44,138 nucleotides of DNA from Paracoccaceae bacterium (GCA_026709265.1 JAPOTI010000105.1:1-44138); one strand, 5' to 3'; shown: positions 1-8,720, counted from the stretch's first letter. Program-made: numbers and translations. The notes: generated by a model not told the origin, from the letters alone.

Positions 1-153
1 GCAGTGAACTTCGCCATCGGCGCATCGGGAGTGCTGTTTTCAGGTCTGAATCGAATCGGCTTTCTAGGGCGGAGTTGGAGCCAGTGGATTGTCTTCGCGG
101 TCTTCGTCTTGATCAGCGTGACCTTCACGGCACAAGCTGTGGTACATGGATAA
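1..153 (+). CDS. C-terminal end of an unidentified membrane protein (partial)
   Basis: Frame 1 is open from the first base to a TAA at 151-153, giving the last 50 residues of a protein whose start lies outside the window. The residues include a soluble stretch (SGLNRIGFLGR) and then one strongly hydrophobic segment (WIVFAVFVLISVTF) that would form the last membrane helix, followed by a short tail. A hairpin followed by a T-run lies 10 bases downstream, as expected for the end of a transcription unit. The family is not recognisable from 50 residues; a large transporter permease is possible but not shown. Confidence 0.55.
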   Translation, partial: AVNFAIGASGVLFSGLNRIGFLGRSWSQWIVFAVFVLISVTFTAQAVVHG

Positions 154-163
154 GGTACCGACA

Positions 164-226
164 GTCCCGGTCGAACTCAGATGACCGTCTGAACTGCCGG
201 GGCGATTCAGTGCCGGGACCATTTTT
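164..226 (+). terminator. Possible intrinsic terminator after the partial gene
   Basis: GTCCCGG (164-170) is the exact inverse complement of CCGGGAC (213-219), and ATTTTT follows at 221-226. The loop between is long (42 bases) but can fold on itself. Its position just after the stop at 153 supports a terminator. The long loop lowers confidence. Confidence 0.4.
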
Positions 227-261
227 GCGAGGTGTCGTTGATCCGCAGAAGGGAGATTGTC

Positions 262-540
262 ATGACAACTGACGCGAAGAAGAATTCGGTCTTGCGGGGT
301 CGGCATGGCTTTTGTCTGACCGGCCATGCAGCGCGAAGTCGACCGCGATACCCTTGCGGATATCCGAAGGTATGTCAGTTCCGGGGCGTGCATCGGCTGC
401 GCGGGGCGCGGGAATTTAATGGGAAACGACTGCTAGACGCACGCGGGGCGGTCTTCGGATCGCCTCAGCCTGTCCTCATTTTAGCACAGGTTATAATCCC
501 CATAATTTTACTTACCATAGTTGGGCACTTTTGTATATAA
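262..540 (+). CDS. Small hypothetical ORF with hydrophobic tail (doubtful)
   Basis: An ATG at 262 has a well-spaced GGGAG six bases upstream (251-255) and opens 92 codons. The first two thirds are Arg-rich with several Cys and no recognisable motif. The last ~22 residues (LILAQVIIPIILLTIVGHF) are a membrane-type segment. That tail is encoded by AT-rich DNA carrying the repeat-end motif described at 488-577, so the end of the ORF may have been supplied by an inserted repeat. It is either a small membrane peptide or, more likely, a chance or decayed frame. No homologue is recognised. Confidence 0.2.
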   Translation: MTTDAKKNSVLRGRHGFCLTGHAARSRPRYPCGYPKVCQFRGVHRLRGAREFNGKRLLDARGAVFGSPQPVLILAQVIIPIILLTIVGHFCI

Positions 541-577
541 TTCCCTTGCTTTGGCTACCTATGTATATAAGCTCCTT
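488..577. repeat. Degenerate copy or loose ends of the TATATA-type mini-element
   Basis: The 17 bases ATGTATATAAGCTCCTT at 561-577 recur exactly at 20547-20563, where they form the right end of a 98-bp element plus its flank. Just upstream, TGTATATAATTCCCTT (532-547) is an imperfect second copy in the same orientation. AGGTTATAATC (488-498) resembles a left end. If 488-574 is one element it is ~87 bp, but no flanking direct repeat is visible, so it may be truncated or a cluster of solo ends. Confidence 0.5.
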
Positions 578-1311
578 TCTTTTTGCAGTGGTTTCAGCCA
601 GTGATCTCCGCCGCGTGTGTGGGTGGGTGAGGCGGCAATGTACCGCAGTTTTGTTATGGGCGTCTGGGGCGAGGAAAAGGTGGGCCGCGTGATCGCATGC
701 GCCGGGCCATGGACAACCAGCATCCCATAACGTTTTCACGACAACCTGACCGTCGCGATACGTATGAGCGGAGAGGCATAGTGGAAAGCCACACCGCCGC
801 CCTGTCTGTGAGGCGAGGATACATTTGCATCAGGCATGGTTGATCATGGCAGCTCGATAAGCAGGACACCGCAATCCATGCATATTCTTTGGTTTGACTG
901 CCCCTATCAGATGACATTCGGTTGTCTGCCGGATTGACCGGATATGCACGATCTATCGTTCATAAGTCATGGCGCAGTTGGTTGCGTAGCCAGCTGCCGA
1001 GAACCAGCAAGTTGCCCGCTCGCATATCATTGGTGACATGGTCGAGAAGTCCAAAGCAATCACTGCCCTTGAGTCCAAGAAAAAGCGGTATATTCTGGAA
1101 CCATCAAAGCGATCATTCTGGAACGGTCACATGAATGCGACGCGGTGCCAACACCCACAGGATTTTTGCTGCAGGAAAGTCATGACGACTGCCTTCTGCC
1201 TAACGATCAGGTTGCTGTTTGGCGACCGTTGGTCCACATCTTCATTTTATCAAACAGGGAGCGCGTCTCACGCCTCGATCTAAGCACGAGGGAACAGGGC
1301 GCGAATTAACG
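541..1311. other. Gene-free stretch
   Basis: Reading frames here are short, switch frame, and show no motif or well-placed ribosome site. An 8-bp inverted pair, GTTATGGG (653-660) and CCCATAAC (724-731), is present without a clear role. A 14-base string (GACACCGCAATCCA, 865-878) recurs at 43797-43810, probably by chance or as repeat debris. The stretch should hold the promoter of the ABC importer operon, but no convincing -35/-10 pair stands out. Confidence 0.5.
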
Positions 1312-2301
1312 ATGAAAACACCTCAAATACTCACGGCCATACTCGCTACAGCGGGATTCATTTCGGGAGCAGCATTTGCCGAACCCGCTCTCATCTATGA
1401 CATGGGAGGGAAATTCGACAAGTCGTTTAACGAAAGTGCCTACACCGGTGCCGAACGGTTCAAGGCGGCAACCGGCTCCGGCTATCGCGAGATCGAACTT
1501 CAATCACAGGCCCAGCGCGAGCAAGCGATTCGTCGTTTCGCTGAGGCCGGAAACAACCCGGTTGTGATGACAGGCTTTGCCTTTGGTTCGGCTCTGGCGA
1601 AGGTTGCACCCGAATTTCCAGACACCAAGTTTGTCATTATTGACATGGTTGTTGACGAGCCCAACGTCCAGTCAATCGTGTTCAAGGAGCATGAAGGCTC
1701 TTTCCTGGTCGGCTACCTCGCGGCCGAGACGTCCGAATCCGATGTCATCGGATTCGTTGGGGGGATGGATATTCCCCTGATCCGTCGCTTCGCCTGTGGC
1801 TACGTTCAAGGTGCCAAGGCCGCTAATCCAGATGTGCAAGTCATCCAGAATATGACTGGCAATGAACCCACAGCCTGGAACGATCCGGTCAAGGGTAGCG
1901 AACTCACCAAAGCACAAGTCGCCGCCGGCGCAGATGTCGTTTACCATGCCGCAGGCGGCACCGGGGTTGGCGTTTTGCAAGCAGCCGCAGATGCAGGAAT
2001 TTTGGGAATCGGAGTCGATGCCAATCAAAATCACCTCCATCCCGGCGCGGTTCTGACATCAATGATCAAACGCGTTGACGTCGCCGTTGAAGAGGCTTTT
2101 ACCCAAGGCTCAAATATCGAGCCTGGAATTACGGTGCTTGGATTGGCACAGGATGGTGTAGGTTATGCGCTCGATGAGAATAACCAAAGCCTCATTTCCG
2201 ATGATATGCAGGCAACTATTGAGAATTTACGTGAACAGATCATCGGTGGAGACATCAGGGTCCACGATTATGTTTCAGATGGCAGCTGTCCGGTAAGTTA
2301 A
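1312..2301 (+). CDS. BMP-family ABC transporter substrate-binding protein
   Basis: A 329-residue periplasmic binding protein of the BMP/PnrA/Med family, which captures nucleosides or related small ligands for an ABC importer. The start at 1312 gives a textbook signal peptide (MKTPQ, a hydrophobic core, cleavage after AAFA at residue 23); an in-frame start 31 codons earlier would bury this peptide and is rejected. The family hallmark GKFDKSFNE follows at residues 33-41. Two Rossmann-like lobes follow, with GFAFG, GFVGGMD and a ligand-region string AAGGTGVGVLQAA. It is the first gene of a four-gene importer; the ATPase starts 10 bases after its stop. The ligand is inferred from the family only. 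The neighbouring dehydrogenases could mean a ligand other than a nucleoside. Confidence 0.93.
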   Translation: MKTPQILTAILATAGFISGAAFAEPALIYDMGGKFDKSFNESAYTGAERFKAATGSGYREIELQSQAQREQAIRRFAEAGNNPVVMTGFAFGSALAKVAPEFPDTKFVIIDMVVDEPNVQSIVFKEHEGSFLVGYLAAETSESDVIGFVGGMDIPLIRRFACGYVQGAKAANPDVQVIQNMTGNEPTAWNDPVKGSELTKAQVAAGADVVYHAAGGTGVGVLQAAADAGILGIGVDANQNHLHPGAVLTSMIKRVDVAVEEAFTQGSNIEPGITVLGLAQDGVGYALDENNQSLISDDMQATIENLREQIIGGDIRVHDYVSDGSCPVS

Positions 2302-2311
2302 GGGAAGTTGC

Positions 2312-3874
2312 GTGGAAAACGCTGCGCTGGCGCGACCTTCCGGTGTCGCGCCAGCGATAGAGCTGAGAGGAATTTGCAAGTCTTTTGGACCGGTCAGGGC
2401 CAATCATGATATTTCACTGTCCATCGCACCCGGAACGGTACACGGGATCGTCGGAGAAAACGGCGCAGGCAAATCGACACTCATGTCCATTCTGTACGGT
2501 TTCTACCGTGCTGATGCCGGTGAGATCCGCATCCATGGTCAACGCACGGCAATTCCGAACAGCCAGGCCGCCATTCGTGCCGGGATCGGTATGGTTCATC
2601 AGCACTTCATGCTGGTCCATAATTTTACCGTTCTTGAGAATGTTGTGCTTGGTGCTGAAGACGGCCCATTACTTGCACCGGCATTGGCCAACGCCCGGTC
2701 ATTGCTCACACGCCTTTCCGAGGAATACGAACTGTCTGTCGATCCTGATGCCATTATTGAGAATCTATCTGTAGGTCATCAGCAACGGGTTGAAATTCTC
2801 AAGGCGCTGTTCCGTCAGGCTGACATTCTCATCCTTGATGAACCGACTGGTGTCCTGACTCCCGCCGAAGCGAAACATTTGTTCCGGATTCTCAGAAATC
2901 TCCGCGACGAAGGTAAATGCATCATTCTGATAACCCACAAGCTCCAGGAAATCCTGCAGGTCACCGATACAGTCAGCGTCATGCGACAGGGTGAAATGAC
3001 AGCGACGGTCAAGACAAAAGATACCAGTGCGGACAAACTGGCGCAAATGATGGTGGGGCGCAAAGTCCTGTTACGGGTCGACAAGACCCAGTCAAATCCC
3101 GGTGACATTGTCCTGGAGACACGAAAACTCTGCGTGATCGACGCACACGATGTCCCGCGCCTCAAGAATGTTTCTTTGTCGGTACGACGTGGTGAAATCC
3201 TTGGTATCGCGGGTGTTGCCGGCAATGGCCAGACTGAGCTCCTTGCGGCAATCGGTGGCATGACGCCAGCCAGCGGCGAAATCCACATCAAAGGACAAAA
3301 GATCCGTCTCAGCGGATCCGGTGCCGATCCCAGAGTCCGACGACAGTTGGGGATTGCACATGTCCCGGAAGATCGCCACCGACATGCATTGGTGATGGAG
3401 TTTCATGCGTGGGAAAATATGGTGTTGGGATACCACAATCACCGCAGTTTTCGCCGCGGTTCATGGTTCATGAATACCTTTGTGATTCGCACGGATTCAA
3501 TGGAACGTATGCGCAGTTTTGATGTCCGACCGCTGCTGCCCGAAACCATTGCGAGGAGTTTTTCCGGCGGAAATCAGCAGAAGATCGTACTGGCGCGCGA
3601 GTTCAGTCGCAGTCCTGATCTCCTGATCGTTGGTCAGCCGACCCGCGGTGTTGATATTGGTGCGATTGAGTTCATACATCAACGGATTGTTGACCTCAGA
3701 GACGCAGGGGTAGCCGTCCTGCTGGTCAGTGTCGAATTGGACGAGATTCTGTCGCTCGCCGACAGGGTGGCAGTGATGTTCGATGGATCGATCATCGGTG
3801 AACGCGATATCAAGGACACAGACGAGAACGAGCTGGGGCTACTGATGGCAGGAATAGCAGGAGGTCCTGCCTGA
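2312..3874 (+). CDS. Double ABC ATPase of the BMP-type (nucleoside) importer
   Basis: A 520-residue cytoplasmic ATPase with two fused ABC domains, as in the RbsA/YufO (NupO) group. The first domain has Walker A GENGAGKS (48-55), signature LSVGHQQ (152-158) and Walker B LILDEPTG. The second has the altered P-loop GVAGNGQ (301-307), which lacks the usual Lys, with signature SGGNQQ (418-423) and VGQPTRGVD, as is usual in this family. Translation starts at GTG 2312 behind AGGGAAG; no better start exists before the first conserved strand. The stop overlaps the next start by one base (TGATG at 3872-3876), so the permease is probably translationally coupled. It powers uptake with the two permeases that follow. 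Confidence 0.95.
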   Translation: MENAALARPSGVAPAIELRGICKSFGPVRANHDISLSIAPGTVHGIVGENGAGKSTLMSILYGFYRADAGEIRIHGQRTAIPNSQAAIRAGIGMVHQHFMLVHNFTVLENVVLGAEDGPLLAPALANARSLLTRLSEEYELSVDPDAIIENLSVGHQQRVEILKALFRQADILILDEPTGVLTPAEAKHLFRILRNLRDEGKCIILITHKLQEILQVTDTVSVMRQGEMTATVKTKDTSADKLAQMMVGRKVLLRVDKTQSNPGDIVLETRKLCVIDAHDVPRLKNVSLSVRRGEILGIAGVAGNGQTELLAAIGGMTPASGEIHIKGQKIRLSGSGADPRVRRQLGIAHVPEDRHRHALVMEFHAWENMVLGYHNHRSFRRGSWFMNTFVIRTDSMERMRSFDVRPLLPETIARSFSGGNQQKIVLAREFSRSPDLLIVGQPTRGVDIGAIEFIHQRIVDLRDAGVAVLLVSVELDEILSLADRVAVMFDGSIIGERDIKDTDENELGLLMAGIAGGPA

Positions 3875-4971
3875 TGACTGCGATCCCCCGCTGGGCTGAC
3901 GTAATTTTGGTACCATTACTGAGCCTGTTGCTTGCCTTTCTATTGTCTGGACTGGTCGTTCTTTGGATTGGCGAGAATCCGCTGACTGCCCTGTTCATCA
4001 TCGTCAAGGGGTCTGTCGGATCACCATATGGGTGGGGATACACCCTCTATTACACGACCAATTTCGTCTTCACCGGACTCGCGGTTGCAGTCGCCTTTCA
4101 TGCCAAGATGTTCAATATCGGCGGGGAGGGACAGGCAACATTGGGCGGACTTGGTGCGGCTTTGGTCTGCCTGGCGGTCGAATGGCCGCACTGGTTGCTC
4201 GCCTTTCCGGCTGCGGTGATTGCAGCCGCACTATTCGGGGCTGCCTGGGCGGCGGTCCCTGCCTATCTGCAGGCACGGCGGGGCAGCCATATTGTCATCA
4301 CCACCATCATGTTCAACTTCATTGCCTTTGCCCTGCTGGTCTACCTGCTGGTGCACGTGATGAAACCGCCGGGGCAAATGGCACCTGAGTCGCGACCATT
4401 TCCACCCGGGGCTCATCTCCCCACAGCACACGAAATGCTGGCCTGGATCGGGATACCATTTTCCAAGTCACCGCCGCTCAATGTGAGTTTTTTACTTGCT
4501 CTTGTCGCGTGCGTCCTGGTGTGGCTATTGATCTGGAGAACGCGACTCGGCTACGAGATCAGGGCATTCGGGCATAGTGAAACTGCTGCTGTCTATGCTG
4601 GAATCTCACCTGTCCGGATCATCATGTTGTCGATGCTGATCTCCGGTGGCCTCGCGGGACTCATGGCGGTCAATACGGTTGCTGGAGAAGCCGAACGATT
4701 GCTCATCGACTCGGTGCAAGGTGCCGGCTTTGTCGGCATCGCTGTCGCCCTGATGGGACGGTCGCATCCAATTGGTGTGCTGTGTGCCGCATTTCTGTTC
4801 GGAATTCTTTATCAGGGCGGCGCCGAACTGGAATTTGAAATGCCCGCGGTCAATCGTGAAATGATCGTGGTCATCCAGGCTTTGGTCATTCTGTTTGCCG
4901 GTGCCCTCGACAATATGGTGCGCCTGCCTGTTGAGCGTCTGTTCGCGATGGTACGGCGCGAGGCCTCGTGA
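3874..4971 (+). CDS. ABC importer permease 1 (BPD_transp_2 family)
   Basis: A 365-residue inner-membrane permease with about eight to ten hydrophobic helices, of the branched-chain amino acid/nucleoside permease family (BPD_transp_2; NupP-like). The motif MFNIGGEGQ in the first third, followed by a Gly/Ala-rich stretch, is the family's ATPase-contact and core signature; LGYEIRAFGHSETAAVYAGI is the second conserved loop. It is the longer of the two permeases, with a TM anchor right at its N-terminus (ILVPLLSLLLAFLLSGLVV). It forms the channel as a heterodimer with the permease at 5030. Its start overlaps the ATPase stop by one base, and its own stop overlaps the ATG of a 20-codon ORF by one base. 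Confidence 0.94.
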   Translation: MTAIPRWADVILVPLLSLLLAFLLSGLVVLWIGENPLTALFIIVKGSVGSPYGWGYTLYYTTNFVFTGLAVAVAFHAKMFNIGGEGQATLGGLGAALVCLAVEWPHWLLAFPAAVIAAALFGAAWAAVPAYLQARRGSHIVITTIMFNFIAFALLVYLLVHVMKPPGQMAPESRPFPPGAHLPTAHEMLAWIGIPFSKSPPLNVSFLLALVACVLVWLLIWRTRLGYEIRAFGHSETAAVYAGISPVRIIMLSMLISGGLAGLMAVNTVAGEAERLLIDSVQGAGFVGIAVALMGRSHPIGVLCAAFLFGILYQGGAELEFEMPAVNREMIVVIQALVILFAGALDNMVRLPVERLFAMVRREAS

Positions 4972-5033
4972 TGGACCAAGAAACAGCTGTCGACTTCACT
5001 GGTGCCTGTCAGTTGCGGCGGGGTGAACTGTGA
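4971..5033 (+). CDS. 20-codon ORF coupling the two permease genes
   Basis: ATG at 4971 overlaps the TGA of permease 1 by one base, and the TGA at 5031-5033 overlaps the ATG at 5033 of permease 2. Reading in between is open for 20 codons (MDQETAVDFTGACQLRRGEL). Both junctions have the TGATG form typical of translational coupling, so ribosomes could pass from one permease through this short frame into the next. The peptide has no recognisable motif, so its role may be the act of translation itself. No independent ribosome site is visible before it. Confidence 0.4.
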   Translation: MDQETAVDFTGACQLRRGEL

Positions 5034-6001
5034 TGGATCTGACCACGATCGTTCAAATCTTGGACTCGATGATGCGCTTATCAACGCCGTTAATTTTTGC
5101 CTGCTTGGCCGGTCTGTTTTCTGAGCGCGCCGGAATTTTTGATATCGGCCTGGAAGGCAAGATGCTGGCATCGGCCTTTTTTTCTGCCGCCACCGCTGCG
5201 GTGACAGGTTCCGTTCTGCTTGGACTCCTCGCCGGTCTCACCGCTGCCACTCTGCTCGCCATGGTGCACGGAGTCGCTTCCATCACCTTTCGTGGCAATC
5301 AACTGATTTCGGGTGTTGCGATCAACTTTCTGGCCTCTGGGTTTACCGCGTTGATTGGTCAGAACTGGTTTCAGCTTGGCGGCCGCACCCCATCACTCAG
5401 TGGCGATGGGCGCTTTCTACCGGTTGACCTGCCGTTCGTTGAAACGATCGCGGGCATCCCATTTCTTGGCAAACTCTATGGCGAACTGATCTCCGGTCAT
5501 ACGCTGCTGGTTTATCTTGCACTTCCCACGGTCCTGCTGAGTTGGTGGATTCTCTTTCGTACCCGTTTCGGGTTGCGTTTGCGAGCGGTGGGTGAAAATC
5601 CCGAAGCCGTCGATACCGGTGGACTCTCGGTGTCAGCTTTGCGTTTCCAGGCAACGCTGATCTGTGGTCTGCTGTGTGGTTTTGGTGGCGCTTATCTCTC
5701 CACCGGCATGGCCGCCGGTTTCATCCGCGATATGACCGCCGGAAAGGGATTCATTGCGCTTGCTGCCCTTATCTTCGCCAAGTGGCGGCCCGGATACGCG
5801 CTTTGTGCCTGTCTGCTCTTCGGTCTGCTCGAAGCGATTGCGATCCGCTACCAGAATATCGAAATAGAAGGGATTGGTACGGTTCCCCTGCAATTGATGC
5901 AGGCTTTACCTTACATCCTGACAGTCATCATACTTGCCGGTTTTGTTGGGAAGGCCATTCCGCCACGCGCGGGCGGGATCCCATACGTCAAGGAACGGTG
6001 A
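5030..6001 (+). CDS. ABC importer permease 2 (BPD_transp_2 family)
   Basis: A 323-residue inner-membrane permease, partner of the one at 3874 (NupQ-like). The N-terminal soluble-to-membrane pattern and the motif ERAGIFDIGLEGKML (around residues 30-45) are diagnostic for this subunit; the second conserved loop reads FGLRLRAVGENPEAVDTGG. Roughly eight to nine helices follow. Two adjacent starts exist, GTG at 5030 and ATG at 5033; GGGGTGA just upstream could serve either, and the ATG overlaps the stop of the 20-codon ORF. It ends the importer operon; 440 bases of mostly empty sequence follow before the aldehyde dehydrogenase, so the dehydrogenases may have their own promoter. Confidence 0.93.
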   Translation: MMDLTTIVQILDSMMRLSTPLIFACLAGLFSERAGIFDIGLEGKMLASAFFSAATAAVTGSVLLGLLAGLTAATLLAMVHGVASITFRGNQLISGVAINFLASGFTALIGQNWFQLGGRTPSLSGDGRFLPVDLPFVETIAGIPFLGKLYGELISGHTLLVYLALPTVLLSWWILFRTRFGLRLRAVGENPEAVDTGGLSVSALRFQATLICGLLCGFGGAYLSTGMAAGFIRDMTAGKGFIALAALIFAKWRPGYALCACLLFGLLEAIAIRYQNIEIEGIGTVPLQLMQALPYILTVIILAGFVGKAIPPRAGGIPYVKER

Positions 6002-6444
6002 CCGGATCTCACTTCGAAAGGTTTCGCCATTGCTTCGGTCTCATCCTTCGGTGCTGCACCTCAGAGGGGAAATGGAGTCAGACACTGATTTTGCGCCTTG
6101 GTCACCGTGCCAGAGAGCATTGCGCATGGAAAATGACCGCGCCTGTGCTGTCAACAAACTGGTTTGGAAAAAGTGAACTATCGATGAATGGGAGTATTGA
6201 TTGAATCGCACGTAAACCTGGCATCAGGGCTTTTCAGGAAACAGCAGGTTGTCAATCGTCATGTTCGAGTTGCAATCATCGCCTCAAACGGACGAAACAG
6301 TTGTCACTTCCGACGATGGTCATGGCTTCTCCTTGGAATGGCCGGTCGATATCGGGAACGCGCCCCTGATCGGATACAACAATAATCAGTTTCAAACTGG
6401 TTCAGGCTATTCTACATTCAAACAGACTGCATAAAACGAGAATC
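6002..6444. other. Intergenic stretch between importer and aldehyde dehydrogenase
   Basis: No RNA gene or strong hairpin is seen. The only readable frame is the 58-codon one at 6261-6434, listed separately. The start of the dehydrogenase operon lies at its 3' end. Confidence 0.4.
6261..6434 (+). CDS. Small acidic hypothetical ORF (doubtful)
   Basis: An ATG at 6261 opens 57 residues ending ten bases before the aldehyde dehydrogenase start. The composition is protein-like (acidic first half with TDETVVTSDDGHG, then polar, Asn/Gln-rich), and it sits in operon-like spacing to the next gene. There is no clear ribosome site and no recognisable family. It could be a short leader ORF, a decayed gene end, or chance. 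Confidence 0.25.
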   Translation: MFELQSSPQTDETVVTSDDGHGFSLEWPVDIGNAPLIGYNNNQFQTGSGYSTFKQTA

Positions 6445-7899
6445 ATGATGATTGCAGATCTTCATATTTCTGATCAGCAGAATTTGATTGGCGGCAACTG
6501 GAAACCTGCTCGGGATGGACACACAATCCCGGTCTTCTGTCCATCAGATGGCAAGCCGTTTTGCTTGCTCGCCGCTTCGTCCGCAGCTGATATTGATGCA
6601 GCGGTCACCACCGCACGTCTGGAATTTGCAGAAGGAAGCTGGTCGAAGCTCACAGCAACCGCGCGTGGGCGATTGCTCACAAATCTGGCCAACGAAATCA
6701 GCAGAAATCATGATCGACTTGCTGAAATCGAGGCAAAAGATACCGGCAAACCTATCAGCCAGGCGCATGCAGACATTGACGCTGCGACGCGCTACTGCGA
6801 ATTCTATGGCGGGGCCGCCGACAAGTTGCACGGTGAGGTCATTCCTTATCTCGATGGCTATCAGGTTCAGGCCATTCGTGAGCCATTCGGGGTCACCGGC
6901 CACATTATTCCCTGGAATTATCCCGCACAGATGTTTGGACGCAGCGTCGTAGCGTCACTTGCTGCTGGAAACTGCATTGTCCTGAAGCCGGCTGAAGATG
7001 CATCATTGACGCCCCTTTTGTTGGCCCAATTGGCAATGGACGTGGGATTCCCGGATGGCGCACTCAATGTGGTAACCGGCACGGGTGAGACCGCAGGAGC
7101 GGCTCTCGCTGCGCATCCGGGTATAGATTTTATTTCGTTCACCGGCTCGCCTGAAACTGGTGTGCACGTGCAAGCAGCAGCTGCACAAAATCATATCGGC
7201 TGCACGTTGGAACTCGGCGGCAAGTCACCCCAGATTCTGTTCGAGGACGCCGATATCGAGGCCGCGGTGCCGGCCATCATCAGGGGGATCATTCAGAATG
7301 GGGGCCAAACCTGTTCAGCTGGCTCACGTGCACTGATCCAGACTTCCGTATTCGACACTGTACTGGAAAAACTGGCAGCACAGATCGCCTGCCTCACTGT
7401 CGGCCCGCATCATGAAGATCTTGACCTGGGCCCACTGATCTCCCAGCGTCAAAAACGACGGGTTGAAACATACATGACACAGAGTGGAATCACCCCGGTG
7501 GCCATTGGTTGCATCTCGGAGACAGCTCCGGCAGGCGGTCACTATGTTGCGCCGACCCTGTACGGGCCGATTGAACCCGATTTACCCCTCGCACAGGAAG
7601 AAATATTCGGACCCGTACTCTCCTGTCTTCGATTTACTGATGAAGAGGATGCCATCAGATTGGCAAACGCAACGAATTATGGCTTGGTGGCCGGTGTCTG
7701 GACGGCTGATGGTGGACGGCAGATGCGAATGGCAAAGTCGCTCCGTTGCGGTCAGGTCTTCATCAATTGCTTTGGGGCGGGCGTTGGGATTGAACTGCCT
7801 TTTGGCGGGCGCGGGAAATCGGGTCATGGGCGAGAAAAAGGTTTCGAGTCACTGCGTGAATTTACGCAGTTGAAAACCATAGTTCAGCATCATGGCTGA
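6445..7899 (+). CDS. NAD(P)-dependent aldehyde dehydrogenase
   Basis: A 484-residue cytoplasmic enzyme of the aldehyde dehydrogenase superfamily (betaine/aminoaldehyde-like group), oxidising an aldehyde to its acid with NAD(P)+. The catalytic Cys290 sits in GQTCSAGSR, the general base Glu256 in LELGGKSP, and the cofactor region shows PWNYPAQM and FTGSPETG. The C-terminal EEIFGPVLS and NCFGAGVGIELPFGG blocks are intact, and the length is normal. MM at the start gives two possible ATGs (6445, 6448). The short-chain dehydrogenase begins 15 bases after the stop, so the two are co-transcribed and may act in sequence, alcohol to aldehyde to acid. The substrate cannot be told from sequence; proximity to the importer hints at a sugar- or nucleoside-derived compound. 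Confidence 0.93.
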   Translation: MMIADLHISDQQNLIGGNWKPARDGHTIPVFCPSDGKPFCLLAASSAADIDAAVTTARLEFAEGSWSKLTATARGRLLTNLANEISRNHDRLAEIEAKDTGKPISQAHADIDAATRYCEFYGGAADKLHGEVIPYLDGYQVQAIREPFGVTGHIIPWNYPAQMFGRSVVASLAAGNCIVLKPAEDASLTPLLLAQLAMDVGFPDGALNVVTGTGETAGAALAAHPGIDFISFTGSPETGVHVQAAAAQNHIGCTLELGGKSPQILFEDADIEAAVPAIIRGIIQNGGQTCSAGSRALIQTSVFDTVLEKLAAQIACLTVGPHHEDLDLGPLISQRQKRRVETYMTQSGITPVAIGCISETAPAGGHYVAPTLYGPIEPDLPLAQEEIFGPVLSCLRFTDEEDAIRLANATNYGLVAGVWTADGGRQMRMAKSLRCGQVFINCFGAGVGIELPFGGRGKSGHGREKGFESLREFTQLKTIVQHHG

Positions 7900-7914
7900 T
7901 CGGAATCGGAGAAG

Positions 7915-8667
7915 ATGATGCGATTTTCAGGCAAGACAGCGTTGGTCACGGGCGGCGCCGATGGGTTTGGTCGGGAGATCGCACGACAATTCTCATCACA
8001 AGGTGCCAATGTCGTGATTGCTGACATCAATGGACCGGGTGCTGAGAAAGTGGCAGCAGCGTTGCCGGGTCAGTCACTGGCTGTGGAATGCGATGTCGCA
8101 AAGGGAACCGACATTCGTTCAGTGATACAACGCACCGCTGCAAGCTTCGAAATACCGCAAATTGTTGTCAACAATGCCGGGTGGAGTCATGTCAATCAGC
8201 CTCTGCTGGAGACCAGCGAAGACGAGTTGCGTCGCGTCTACGACGTCAATGTCTTTTCAATCTATCACATGACGCAAGTGATCGTTCCGTACTGGCGCAA
8301 GCATAAAAATGGCGTCATGATCAATATCTCGTCGACAGCTGGACAGCGACCGCGCCCCGGGCTCACATGGTACAATTCTTCCAAGGGAGCCGTCAATACT
8401 CTGACACGTTCGTTGGCTGCCGAACTCGCCCCGGACAATATTCGTGTCTGTGCGATTGCACCGGTGGCGGGGACAACTGGACTGCTCGAGACCTTTCTTG
8501 GTAAACCCGACACGCCGGAGAACCGTCAGGGCTTTCTGGATTCCATTCCACTCGGCCGACTCTGCGATCCATTGGATGTTGCCAATGCTGCGCTGTTTCT
8601 GGCATCAGACGAGGCCGAATTCATGACTGGTGTCGTGCTGGATGTCGATGGCGGGCGTAGCGTTTGA
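7915..8667 (+). CDS. Short-chain dehydrogenase/reductase (SDR, classical)
   Basis: A 250-residue classical SDR that oxidises or reduces a secondary alcohol/ketone with NAD(P)(H). The cofactor loop is TGGADGFG near the N-terminus, followed by NNAG, the catalytic Ser in NISSTAGQ, and YNSSK with Tyr153 and Lys157. An Asp at the end of the second strand (IADI) suggests NAD(H) rather than NADP(H). The C-terminus GVVLDVDGGRSV is typical of full-length members. A purine-rich CGGAGAAG precedes the start; two ATGs (7915, 7918) are possible. It is paired with the upstream aldehyde dehydrogenase. The substrate is unknown. Confidence 0.92.
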   Translation: MMRFSGKTALVTGGADGFGREIARQFSSQGANVVIADINGPGAEKVAAALPGQSLAVECDVAKGTDIRSVIQRTAASFEIPQIVVNNAGWSHVNQPLLETSEDELRRVYDVNVFSIYHMTQVIVPYWRKHKNGVMINISSTAGQRPRPGLTWYNSSKGAVNTLTRSLAAELAPDNIRVCAIAPVAGTTGLLETFLGKPDTPENRQGFLDSIPLGRLCDPLDVANAALFLASDEAEFMTGVVLDVDGGRSV

Positions 8668-8720
8668 TCAACACACTGCCGGATGCGTGATGAAACATGT
8701 TTTGGGGCGAAAATCATAAA

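Noticed and set aside
865-878. 14-base match GACACCGCAATCCA with 43797-43810
   Set aside because: Too short without extended similarity; could be chance.
1038-1283. Plus-strand frame with EKSKAITALESKKKRYILEP
   Set aside because: Protein-like for ~25 residues only; in-frame stop upstream, no ribosome site, no recognisable family.
2815-3291. Minus-strand 158-codon frame opposite the ABC ATPase
   Set aside because: Low-complexity Ser/Arg-rich shadow of a conserved gene.
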